From Bacillus cereus ATCC 14579 (GTDB taxonomy: Bacteria > Bacillota > Bacilli > Bacillales > Bacillaceae_G), in the NCBI RefSeq assembly GCF_000007825.1, contig NC_004722.1, positions 3,140,501 through 3,204,500 on the forward strand: 64,000 nt of DNA. The letters are read 5' to 3'. The notes under the pieces are model-generated. The model saw nothing but the letters and a program-made list of their open reading frames with translations. It did no database searches and had not been told where the DNA came from. Shown here one piece after another: positions 43,331 to 52,496 of this stretch. The first letter of the stretch is position 1. Every line of letters begins with the position of its first letter. The translations under genes and the position numbers were made by a program.

Positions 43331-45109
43331 ATGGTTAAGTATTGGTTTTGGTATGATTGGATTATGTTAGGGGTACGCCTACTTGCTAGTGTGTCTATCA
43401 TTCTAGCTACATTAAATTTTCAGGATGGTTTAACATTACCACTTTGGATTATTATTCTTTGGGAAATTATTGCCTTCTCTGTTCCATGGGTAGCCTTACT
43501 ATTCAATTATAAATATTATTTGTTCACAGAAATACTGCTATATGGTGGACTATGTATATATTTAACCTTATTATTTCCAGAAGCTTACAACACATTTCTT
43601 ATATCGGTGTTTCTAATTGCTGCGAATAGTAAGCATTTGTCCTATTATTGGACAGCTCCAATAACGGTTTTTATAACAACTGGAATTTTCTATGCGGTTG
43701 CGCCAAGTAATAGCTATTGGATTATGGTCACCTATTATGGATTCGCATATGTAATGGGCTTCGCTTTTCATTTATTAATCGTCAATCATAAACAAAATGA
43801 ATCAATTCGTAAACAAAACGCGGTACTTGAGCAATATATGTCTCAGATTGAACGCATTACACTGGCGGAAGAACGAAACAGACTGTCGAGTGAGCTTCAT
43901 GATACAGTTGGTCACGCTTATACTTCTATTATTATGGGGATGGAAACGTTGCGCACCGAACTTGCTACGGAAATGGGTATACAGAGGCTAGATTCTCTGC
44001 TTGAAATGGGACGTAAAAGCATCGAGGACGTGAGAGGTTACCTACATCAAATGGAGTCTCCTTGTCAATCGCCTTCCTTAATTCAATCTCTCCAAAATCT
44101 TGGAGCCGAATTTCAGGAGCACGCTCTGGTTAATGTAAGTTTTCGGGCATACGGAGAGGAATATGAATTGTCTCGGCAAGCGAAGATAGCGTTCATTCGT
44201 TGCTTACAAGAGTCCCTTACGAATGCAGTACGTCATGGTCAGGGAACTGAAATTATAGTTTCATTGCAGTTTGAACAACAATATACGAGATTAGAAGTTC
44301 AAGATAATGGAAAAGGAAATGTAGAATGGCAAGAAGGCTTCGGTATGAATGCGATGAAAGAACGAGCAATGAATTTGCAAGGTCAATTGTCTGTATATAC
44401 AAAGCCAGATGAAGGAATGCTTGTTACATGTACCATACCGCGACAAACTGAAATAAAAGATGGACTTATTCGTTTGTTAATTGTAGACGACCAGCCATTT
44501 GTTCGGGAAAGTTTGAGGACACTACTCGATAGATATGAAGATTTAAATGTAGTCGGTTTGGCCGAGGATGGCAATGAAGCCATCGATTTGTGTGGGCGCC
44601 TTCAACCTCATGTTATACTTATGGATTTAGATATGCAACACATGGATGGAGTCGAAGCAACCAAAAAGATTAAGCAACAATGGCCACATATCCGCATATT
44701 GATTTTCACCACTTTTCAGGATACCGAACAGGCGTTGGAATCGCTTCGCAACGGTGCGGATGGTTTTTTACTCAAATCTATTGAAACATTGGAGCTAGCT
44801 AATACGATCCGACTTATTCACAAAGGTGGGACACTGATTGATCAGGGAATGTCTCACAAAATATTTGAAAAGTTTGATGCGCAAAAAGAGACACCACAAT
44901 CAAAAGCAACCGCTTATGAGCTAACAGCTAGGGAGATAGAAATATTGCAACTAGTAGCCAAGGGACTTCGATACACTACCATAGCATCAAGGTTATATTT
45001 ATCGAATGGTACGGTCAGAAATTATGCTTCCACAGCTTATACAAAGCTAGGAGTCCGCAACAAAGAAGAAGCTGTGCAAAAGGCTCTAGAAATTGGAATT
45101 ATTGAATAA
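43331..45109 (+). CDS. Single-chain histidine kinase plus NarL-type response regulator
   Basis: 592 residues. About six membrane helices (10-155) are followed by HisKA_3 with phospho-acceptor His190 (LSSELHDTVGHAYTSI), the ATPase boxes (QESLTNAVRHG, VQDNGKG, GFGMNAMKERA), a receiver domain with Asp432 (VILMDLDMQHMDGVEA) and a LuxR/NarL helix-turn-helix (LTAREIEILQLVAKGL, IASRLYLSNGTVRNY). Normally these are two proteins. Here the linker TIPRQTEIKDGLIRLLIVDD joins them in one frame without a stop. AAAGGA precedes the ATG at 43331; a TTG at 43322 is the alternative. A membrane-bound transcription factor results unless it is cut. Confidence 0.88.
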   Translation: MVKYWFWYDWIMLGVRLLASVSIILATLNFQDGLTLPLWIIILWEIIAFSVPWVALLFNYKYYLFTEILLYGGLCIYLTLLFPEAYNTFLISVFLIAANSKHLSYYWTAPITVFITTGIFYAVAPSNSYWIMVTYYGFAYVMGFAFHLLIVNHKQNESIRKQNAVLEQYMSQIERITLAEERNRLSSELHDTVGHAYTSIIMGMETLRTELATEMGIQRLDSLLEMGRKSIEDVRGYLHQMESPCQSPSLIQSLQNLGAEFQEHALVNVSFRAYGEEYELSRQAKIAFIRCLQESLTNAVRHGQGTEIIVSLQFEQQYTRLEVQDNGKGNVEWQEGFGMNAMKERAMNLQGQLSVYTKPDEGMLVTCTIPRQTEIKDGLIRLLIVDDQPFVRESLRTLLDRYEDLNVVGLAEDGNEAIDLCGRLQPHVILMDLDMQHMDGVEATKKIKQQWPHIRILIFTTFQDTEQALESLRNGADGFLLKSIETLELANTIRLIHKGGTLIDQGMSHKIFEKFDAQKETPQSKATAYELTAREIEILQLVAKGLRYTTIASRLYLSNGTVRNYASTAYTKLGVRNKEEAVQKALEIGIIE

Positions 45110-45169
45110 AAAAACGTTTTTTGTTTCTTTACAGCAAGGTAAAATGTAGTTACAAGGTACAGTAAAGGA

Positions 45170-45231
45170 TAAAGTGAAACTTTAATCAGCCCTCATCAGT
45201 CGGACTTTTACGGGCAAATAGCGGGATAAAA
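45170..45231 (+). repeat. bcr-like dispersed repeat, short copy
   Basis: AAAGTGAAACTTTAATCAGC, CGGACTTTTACGGGCA and AGCGGGATAAAAT, without the central hairpin. Confidence 0.6.
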
Positions 45232-45331
45232 TGAGCGAACTATCATGAACTCCTGTTTTATGCGTATAATTAATAGACAACCTAAGTAACAAGTTTGTTC
45301 CATTTTTATCAGTAGTCGTATCTAGAAACCT

Positions 45332-45369
45332 AAAAAAGTCCATTTAGAAGATTTAAATGGACTTTTTCA
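45332..45369 (-). terminator. Intrinsic terminator
   Basis: AAAAAGTCCATTTA / TAAATGGACTTTTT arms, ending the DUF5412 gene. Confidence 0.8.
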
Positions 45370-45429
45370 CTCATATAATACTATCTATAGTTAAACAAAT
45401 AAGATTAAATACATTTAAATTTTCTTGTT

Positions 45430-45855
45430 TTATCTAATAAACTGTTTAGGCATTTCTTTAACGTGCTTATCATCATCACGCCAATCATAGGTTTCTTTCT
45501 GCGAAACATCTAAAGTTTGATCTCCAATTCTAACAATATTCTTATTTACCCATTCAATATATGGATCGGTATCTGGATAATTCCAATATATATTTTTCTC
45601 TGAATCTGTATCAAGGTTAACTAATTCACCCCTAACAGCATCCGCACTTAATGATCCTGCATTATGAAAATAAGTCTTGATGAGATATTTTCCATCTGGA
45701 GATTTCACTGTTCGAATTAATTCCCCTTTTGGATATTGCAAACTAAAAAGTTTCCAATATCCAAATCCAATTATAATTACTAACATAGTAAGTATAGTTA
45801 GTAATACTTTTCTTTTTGTTTTTTTAATTTCACCTTTTGTATTTATAATACTCAT
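45430..45855 (-). CDS. DUF5412-family membrane-anchored protein
   Basis: 141 residues. A basic tail and one membrane helix (about 17-37) lead to an extracellular domain: PKGELIRTVKSPDGKYLIKT, FHNAGSLSADAVRGELV, KNIYWNYPDTDPYIEWVN. This is the DUF5412 pattern of bacilli, function unknown. GGAGTTG precedes the ATG. Solo gene. Confidence 0.75.
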   Translation of the reverse strand: MSIINTKGEIKKTKRKVLLTILTMLVIIIGFGYWKLFSLQYPKGELIRTVKSPDGKYLIKTYFHNAGSLSADAVRGELVNLDTDSEKNIYWNYPDTDPYIEWVNKNIVRIGDQTLDVSQKETYDWRDDDKHVKEMPKQFIR

Positions 45856-46145
45856 TCAACTCCATTCCATAATATATCAAAAATAAAAATACTCCGTTAA
45901 TACGGGATAAACATGAAAATTCCCATTTAAGAAAACTTAAAAAAATCAGACTGTATACTTGAATTGCTCTCCGCAAGAGAATATACTAATAAAGCAGGCT
46001 ATGACGTTCCTTCCTTCTAACTTCTTTGGCGAAATAGGGATGTTACTTTCCTGCTAAACACATAGGCTATGACAATTCTTCCTTCTTTGTAGAAATTTCA
46101 AATTGTTTTAGAGTTGTCAATTTCCTATGAAAATAATTAGACTAT
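45856..46145. other. Intergenic with repeat scraps
   Basis: CCGTTAATACGGGATAAA at 45893 is the end of a bcr-like repeat. The blocks AGGCTATGACGTTCCTTCC and AGGCTATGACAATTCTTCC (46000 and 46067) repeat once. No gene. Confidence 0.5.
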
Positions 46146-46210
46146 AAAACCTCTTTCTTCTTTGGGATTGAATAAACTTTAGTTTATCAACCATTGATGT
46201 AGAGGTTTTC
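46146..46210. terminator. Long hairpin, possible terminator
   Basis: AAAACCTC / GAGGTTTT outer arms and an inner ATAAACT / AGTTTAT pair. Confidence 0.5.
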
Positions 46211-46405
46211 TTTTCTTAATTAACAAATTACCACTTAACAACTAAATGTTATACCCCTAATTTTTCACTAAAAAATAGCTTTATACCCTCAGTGCATTTC
46301 TCTACAATTAGTGTGTTTATGCATGTAAAAATAAAAATCTACCACTGAAAGGAGGACAGTCAGACTATTCCCCTCTTTTATAAAGAGTGAATAATCGGCG
46401 TTCTC

Positions 46406-48518
46406 ATGAAAAATTCTATTTATATAAGAAGAAGTTTGAAAGTAATTATAAAAAGAGAAGAAAATAAACTACCGAACATGTATTTAGCCACTGCTTTAAA
46501 AAACTTGGAAAGTTTAGGATTTACTTTTTCTGAGCCTTTAATAGAAGAGTTGCAAACACTTTCGGTTGGTGCATTCACATCGTTTTACAAAGAGTTGGTA
46601 AAACATTTAAAAGAATTGGTTGGTGCACATATTCAGTTTACTCCTATGTATCCAAACTTTCCGCAACAAATGATGGATTTAAGTGACGCTGATTTATACA
46701 TCAATGCCGTTATTCATTATGTGACGTTGCGCCTACCTGTATCAAAAGTAGAAGAACGACTTCCTCTTTTAGATAGCGTTGATTTGAAAGTTATTGACTT
46801 AGGAAGTGAAGAAGATTTCAATCAAATGATTTCTCAATTGATTCGTGCAAACAGCTCTATTTCCTCAACTGATAAGACAGATGTAGAATGGGCTATTACA
46901 CACACTGAAGATGTTTCCTGTTTTCTACCTAATGTAATTCCCCATAAGGAAAATATGTCTTTTATAATTGGGGTTTTATTAATAAACAGAAAAATATCAG
47001 CCGATGCTGCTGCAAAGTATTTTAAAACAGCAACTGATGTTCTTCGCCTTGCAGTTGCTTTATCTGAAGGTGATGTGAGTTTAGCATCCTCCGTTCGATT
47101 CAAGAAGTTTAACCGAGTAGAAAGACGCTTCCTTTTAGGATTGTTAGAGCAATGCGGAAACATTACCGAAGATATGATTCGATACAAAAAACGTTGGATT
47201 CGTTTAGGTGAAATTCTTCATCCAGCAGAATATCATACTCGTTTCCCAAAAACCCACCGAGCATTTGAGATGCTTCTATTTTTCCATTAAAGTTGAAACA
47301 TTTAATGGAAAAATAGAAGCAGCTTTGTTGAATCGTGATATCATGACAGCGAAAAATCTTTTAAAAACTCGCCCGGGGGAATTTGCCAGACGCTTGGATC
47401 ATTTAATCCGTTTATGTAGTGATACGTCAACAGATGTTTTCAATATTCTCGAAGAGTTTCTAAGTATAATAGGAAATGTTTCTACCCCTGTATTACTTCA
47501 ACTCACGGCTCATTTTAAGCATCGAAATGATAAAAATGAATTTCGCACCTTTTTTCCAAAGGGAAATGTAGCAAAAGCTATAGGTATTGAAAATACACTT
47601 CCATTTATCTCAGAGGATATTTGTTTAATGATTGTAAAAATGTGTGAAGATACTTTAAAAAATCGCTTCGCAGAACTTCCAAGTCTCGGAAAAGTATTTT
47701 TGGATGAACAGTTAAAAAATCACTTAGTTCCCTTCTCTCAACGTTCAGCCAGCAAAGCGCTTCGCACATTATCTCGAGGAAGTAAAGTAGATTTGCCAGA
47801 AGGAGATACGATTCGTTTTTTCCTATGGTGGAAAGAAGGCTATGTGAATGGACAACATACAGGACGTGTTGACATTGATTTGTCTGCTGCAATGTACGAC
47901 GAAGATTGGCAATACAAAGAACATGTATCCTTCACGAACTTACGTTCAAAAAATTTCAAAGCCTACCATAGCGGAGATATTACTTCTGCACCAAAGGGAG
48001 CATCTGAATTCATTGATTTCGATATTCCGTCTGTGCTGAAATATGGTGGACGCTATGTAGTTATGACTTTGCTTTCTTACACAGACCAACCATATAAAGA
48101 TTTACCAGAATGCTTTACTGGTTGGATGGTTCGTCAATATCCTGGTTCAGGTGAAGTATTTGAACCTTCTACTGTTCAAGATAAAGTGGATATTACTGCC
48201 GACACCCAAATCTCTATTCCAGTTATTTTAGACTTAAAGGAACGAAAATTGATTTGGACAGATTTGTCTCTTACAAGAGATCTAACTTATGATAATACCA
48301 TCGAAGCTAATCAAAAAGGTATGATACTAGTTGGAAAGGCTTTAACTAATTTAGTTAAACCGAATTTATATGACTTGTTCCGATTACATATTGAAGCTAG
48401 AGGTGAACTCGTTCAAGACATCGAAGAAGCAGAAACTATTTTCTCTTTGAATAAAGGGATTACTCCTTTCGATATCGAAAAAATAATATCTGATTTTATA
48501 GCTGACTCAAAAGGCTAA
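46406..48518 (+). pseudogene. TerD-like domain protein gene split by a +1 indel
   Basis: Two frames belong to one gene of about 700 codons. The first (46406-47290) ends FPKTHRAFEML then LFFH and stop; the second continues as IKVETFNGKIEAALLNRD from 47285 and runs to 48518. Removing one T from the run of five at 47279-47283 restores a single frame. The first part is helical and unnamed. The last 250 residues have a TerD-type beta domain (TGRVDIDLSAAMYDEDW, FIDFDIPSVLKYGGRYVVM, VILDLKERKLIWTDLSLT). TerD proteins link to tellurite and general stress resistance. The start is uncertain: AAAGGAGG at 46349 is far upstream. No other ter gene is near. Confidence 0.75.
47273..47319. repeat. Perfect 19-bp palindrome at the frameshift
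   Basis: CTTCTATTTTTCCATTAAA and TTTAATGGAAAAATAGAAG flank GTTGAAACA. The extra T that breaks the gene lies in the left arm and makes the arms match exactly. Confidence 0.9.
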
Positions 48519-48573
48519 CTACATTACAAACATTGATAATGTGTGGAAAATATCGATGTATAATGTCTATGTG

Positions 48574-48613
48574 AAACAGGACCTGATAGATGTATATCAG
48601 GTCCTGTTTTTTA
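48574..48613. terminator. Intrinsic terminator
   Basis: AAACAGGACCTGATA / TATCAGGTCCTGTTT arms and a T-run. Nearly the same hairpin occurs at 52318, on the other side of the P450 gene. Confidence 0.85.
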
Positions 48614-48729
48614 TTTAGTAGATACTAAATAATCTGGTTAATCACTATTCATCTAAATACACTATACTAATAAAGTGAAATTTATTCGAAAGAAGTTCAT
48701 TAGTTAATATGTATCTAATTAAGAAACAT

Positions 48730-51700
48730 TCATATACCAGCCCAAACATCTTTTCCATATCGCCCTTCATCTTGCACACGATCCAACCAATTTCTTGCTT
48801 CTTGTTCACTGACTTCATGAATTTCTTGATATGCTTGACAAAGGGTATCTTCTACATCCGGAGCCATTTTACTTCCATCACCACATATATAAAGATGAGC
48901 TCCATTATCTAATAACGAAATTAAATTGATTCTATCTTGTTTTATCAAATGCTGTACATATGTTTTTGGATGTCCCTCTAGACGAGAAAAAGCTGTGTGT
49001 AAAGAGATTAATCCATCTCTTTCATCATTTTCTAATTCTGTACGATAGAGATAATCTTTTTCAGGATGACGACAACCAAAATATAGATGCGCTTGTCCTA
49101 AGTTCATACCTTTTTGCTTTTGAACACGACGCGCTTGCAAGAATCCACGGAATGGTGCAATTCCAGTACCTGGCCCAACCATAATAATTGGTGTTTCTGG
49201 ATCTTTAGGTAATTCAAAGTTTGATTGTGGCGTTCGAATGAAACAGATAATCTCATCTTTATTATGACGCTGAGCTAAGTAATTAGAAGCGACTCCTTCA
49301 TATGTCCCTTCCCCACTCCATGCAGGCGCATTAACAACACCGACCGTAATGCTCAGACGATTGTGTGCAACGAGTGGAGAGCTTGAAATAGAATAGTAAC
49401 GCGGTTTGAGCGCAGGAAGAAGTTCTAAAAAGCGTTCAAATCGGATTTCACAAGCCTCATACTTTTCAAGAAGGTCCAACATTGAAATCCGTTTCTTTAA
49501 TATTTGTTCATGATAAACTCCTTCTTCTAATAATGCTTCCAATTCTTTTTTATGAGGAGGACATGCTGTGAATGTTACCATTTCTCGTATTTGTGCTCGA
49601 GTGGCAGCTTCTTGAACTTCAACACTATAACTAAGAAGGGCCAATAAACTAACAGGACTGTCTAAAGGTATGTGATTTATACTTCGTCCACTTGCACTCA
49701 GTATAACTTGATCCTTCCCATTTAATCCAAAACGTTTTAAAATTCGGTTGATATTTTTCTCGCTATTAACTGGCAACACTCCAAGGTGATCTCCTTCTTT
49801 ATATGTAGCGCCTTCTGGCAAAGATACCTCGATATGTCGTGTACTTCTATCACTGCTGGATGATTGAAGTTCACGATTTTCTAGTATAGATGCATAAACT
49901 GCTTCATATGTTCGTGCAAGAGGAGATCCTCCAAGACGACTGACAAATTGCAGACTCAAAGTACTGCGCTCTTTTTCCATATTTTTGTTGAGCTCCAATC
50001 CAAATGCCTTCATCGCATCAGACCACATGTTTTGTTTCCATTGCTCAAGCTGTTCCTCGAAATCACCACTTGCATCTGCTTCTCCGCGTTTAGAAAATCT
50101 TGTTGCTCCTTTTTGAGCCATTTGCTCATCAATGTATCTTGGAATCCGTTGGTAGGTACTAGCCCAATTATGATCTCCACAACCAAAAACTGCGTATTGA
50201 ACCCCTTTTAGCTCATCTGGTTTTAGTTCCTCCAACCATTGCACAAACTGCCCTGCATTACTTGGCGGTTTTCCATTATAAGAAGAAGTCACAATAAGTA
50301 CCGCTCCTTCTTTTGGCAAACTTCCAATTCGATCGTTAAGAGCTACCACTTCCGTTTGAACTCCTTCTAAACTAGCTGTATCTGCTAATTCTCTTGCAAT
50401 ACCTTCTGCTACACCTGTATCCGAGCCATACAGAACAAGAAGTGAAAGATTATCGGCCCCAATAATAGAAGGTGTCTTCTGGACATGTTGCTTAATTTCA
50501 TCGTTTTTCAGCTTGTCCTCTGTAGGTGCAAGAACAGTAGGATGACTAATAGTTTGTTTTCGGGGTAGAATCCTAATCTTAAAATCACCGGGCTTTAGCG
50601 TTAATGTTTGTTTTACGTCCAGCTGATAGTTTTGATAATCGATTAATTCAAAATGTTGAAGAAGCATTCCCATTACAAGAGTGGCTTCATGAAGTGCAAA
50701 TTGCATACCGATACATGCTCTCTGGCCATTTCCAAATGGCTTATAAGCATGATGAGGAACCTTATCCAGCTCTTCAAATCGTTCAGGTTGGAATTCTTCC
50801 ACATTGTCTCCCCATGCATCTTTATCCCTATGTAGCTGTGGAATAAGAACAGAAATACGATCTTCTCCTTTCTTAATTGGGTATTTCCCGCCAATCACTG
50901 TATCTTCTTTTGCATAAAGACTGAATGCTGGAGCGGTAGGCCATAGACGTAGCGATTCATTTAAAATCATCCGCATATACTTCAGTTTCATAACTTGTTG
51001 GTATGTTGGAGTAGGATCTGTCAAAACACGGTCTACTTCTTCATAGGCTTTTTTCAATTTATCCGGATTCTTTAATAAGAAGTAAATTGCAAAAGATAAC
51101 AATCCACTTGTTGTCTCATGTCCAGCTATTAAAAAAGTAATAATTTGGAAACGAATGTTTTCATCATCTAATTTTTCACCAGTTTCCGGATCTGGCACAT
51201 TTAACATACGGGAAAGTAAATCATTTTCTTCCTGATCTCCACTACTTTTACGTTCAGCAATAATATTATCTACTAAAGAAAACATAGATTGGATATCATG
51301 CTGAAATTGACGTTTCGTTCTCCACATAAGTTTGTCTTCTATATCCAGCCGCTGCAATTGGTGCATCGCCTCATCTAGAGCACGGGTCATGCTAGTAATA
51401 AAAGGATGAGGTGTCTCACGATAAAAGCTATTGAATCGGTAATTAAAACCACATAGACCAATTGTATCTAACGTAAGACGTGTCATATCCTCCGGAACAT
51501 CTACGTTTTCATTCGGATTAAGCCGTGCCCATTTTTGAACGAGTTGTACAGCAATATCGACCATCATGGCATGGTAATCTTTCATTGCCCGTTGGCTGAA
51601 TGTAGGCATCAAAATATTATGAGCTTTTTTCCAGTTAGGCTCGTGAGTCTCGCTAGTAAATAATCCGTCCCCAGCAAAGGCACGAACTTTTGCTAAAGCA

Positions 51701-51927
51701 CCCTCTATACTTTTATCGAACCGTGTTTCGTCACAGACTTCCGCTACCAATTCATGTCCAGAAACGACAATGATGGTATCACTTAAAGTTTGAATTTGAA
51801 AAATGGGACCATACTCTTCCGCTATCTTGATAAAGGATAGGGTCGGTTTATCTTTATCGATTAATGGGAGATTACCCAGCGGTCCATATGTTTTCGGCTG
51901 AGGAATGGCAGATACTTTTTTTTCCAT
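48730..51927 (-). CDS. Self-sufficient cytochrome P450 / NADPH-P450 reductase (CYP102A, BM3-like)
   Basis: 1065 residues. The P450 half (about 1-460) has the I-helix AGHETTSG, the ExxR pair in NESLRLWP, and the haem loop PFGNGQRACIG with its Cys near 400. After a linker come the FMN domain (LLVLYGSDTGVAEGIARELA), the FAD domain (RYYSISSSP, GVASNYLA) and the NADPH site (MVGPGTGIAPFRGFLQAR, LYFGCRHPEKDYLY). This is the BM3 order, and such enzymes hydroxylate medium to long fatty acids. GAAAGGGTG precedes the ATG at 51927. No TetR-type repressor gene, common beside CYP102 genes, is next to it. Confidence 0.95.
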   Translation of the reverse strand: MEKKVSAIPQPKTYGPLGNLPLIDKDKPTLSFIKIAEEYGPIFQIQTLSDTIIVVSGHELVAEVCDETRFDKSIEGALAKVRAFAGDGLFTSETHEPNWKKAHNILMPTFSQRAMKDYHAMMVDIAVQLVQKWARLNPNENVDVPEDMTRLTLDTIGLCGFNYRFNSFYRETPHPFITSMTRALDEAMHQLQRLDIEDKLMWRTKRQFQHDIQSMFSLVDNIIAERKSSGDQEENDLLSRMLNVPDPETGEKLDDENIRFQIITFLIAGHETTSGLLSFAIYFLLKNPDKLKKAYEEVDRVLTDPTPTYQQVMKLKYMRMILNESLRLWPTAPAFSLYAKEDTVIGGKYPIKKGEDRISVLIPQLHRDKDAWGDNVEEFQPERFEELDKVPHHAYKPFGNGQRACIGMQFALHEATLVMGMLLQHFELIDYQNYQLDVKQTLTLKPGDFKIRILPRKQTISHPTVLAPTEDKLKNDEIKQHVQKTPSIIGADNLSLLVLYGSDTGVAEGIARELADTASLEGVQTEVVALNDRIGSLPKEGAVLIVTSSYNGKPPSNAGQFVQWLEELKPDELKGVQYAVFGCGDHNWASTYQRIPRYIDEQMAQKGATRFSKRGEADASGDFEEQLEQWKQNMWSDAMKAFGLELNKNMEKERSTLSLQFVSRLGGSPLARTYEAVYASILENRELQSSSSDRSTRHIEVSLPEGATYKEGDHLGVLPVNSEKNINRILKRFGLNGKDQVILSASGRSINHIPLDSPVSLLALLSYSVEVQEAATRAQIREMVTFTACPPHKKELEALLEEGVYHEQILKKRISMLDLLEKYEACEIRFERFLELLPALKPRYYSISSSPLVAHNRLSITVGVVNAPAWSGEGTYEGVASNYLAQRHNKDEIICFIRTPQSNFELPKDPETPIIMVGPGTGIAPFRGFLQARRVQKQKGMNLGQAHLYFGCRHPEKDYLYRTELENDERDGLISLHTAFSRLEGHPKTYVQHLIKQDRINLISLLDNGAHLYICGDGSKMAPDVEDTLCQAYQEIHEVSEQEARNWLDRVQDEGRYGKDVWAGI

Positions 51928-52317
51928 TAAAAACACCCTTTCAAAAAAGCATGAAATAAAGATATGTAATTGATTACCTTATTTTATCTTTTCCCTAACT
52001 ATTCATGATTATGATATTGCGTATAAGCTTGGCAATTAGATTTATAACTTGTAGAAAAATACTAAATTAAAATGAAGCGAATAAATATAGTTGGAGCCTT
52101 TTAATGTTGGTATTAAAAGATAATCTAAACTTGTAATGTTTATGAGAAATTGCAAACGGATCTCATCTCTTGTATTTGTTCATAAAAATGATTATTTTGA
52201 TTCATTTTCTTCTAAAACATCCCAAAATAGAGAAGTTGACGAGCTTAAGATTGTAGTATTTGAAAAATCAGTGGTTTAGTTAAACCAATACAATAAGCAA
52301 TATACCGTGTTACTAAT
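51928..52317. other. Intergenic: P450 promoter region
   Basis: No gene seen. It should contain the P450 promoter; no operator could be singled out. Confidence 0.4.
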
Positions 52318-52353
52318 GAAAGAGGACCTGATATGAACATCAGGTCCTCTTTC
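52318..52353. terminator. Intrinsic terminator
   Basis: GAAAGAGGACCTGAT / ATCAGGTCCTCTTTC arms, after the HU-like relic on the minus strand. Confidence 0.8.
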
Positions 52354-52362
52354 ACTATATAA

Positions 52363-52440
52363 TTATGTCACTGCTTCTTTCAGTTCTTTTCCCATTTTAA
52401 ATACCGGCGCCTTAGTAGCAAAAATTTGTATTTCTTTATA
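52363..52440 (-). pseudogene. C-terminal relic of an HU-type DNA-binding protein
   Basis: KEIQIFATKAPVFKMGKELK then EAVT and TAA matches the last 24 residues of HU (EIQIxAxKVPAFKxGKxLKExV). A stop lies in frame just before it and the rest of the 90-residue protein is absent. A terminator follows, as expected for the lost gene. Confidence 0.75.
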
Positions 52441-52496
52441 GTTTATCTAATCAGCAAACAACTTGTAGGAATCATTATCTAACGTTTTATTCTTCT

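Noticed and set aside
47273..47319. Programmed ribosomal frameshift site
   Set aside because: The stem starts at the slippery run rather than some bases after it, and the extra T also makes the palindrome perfect, which favours mutation.
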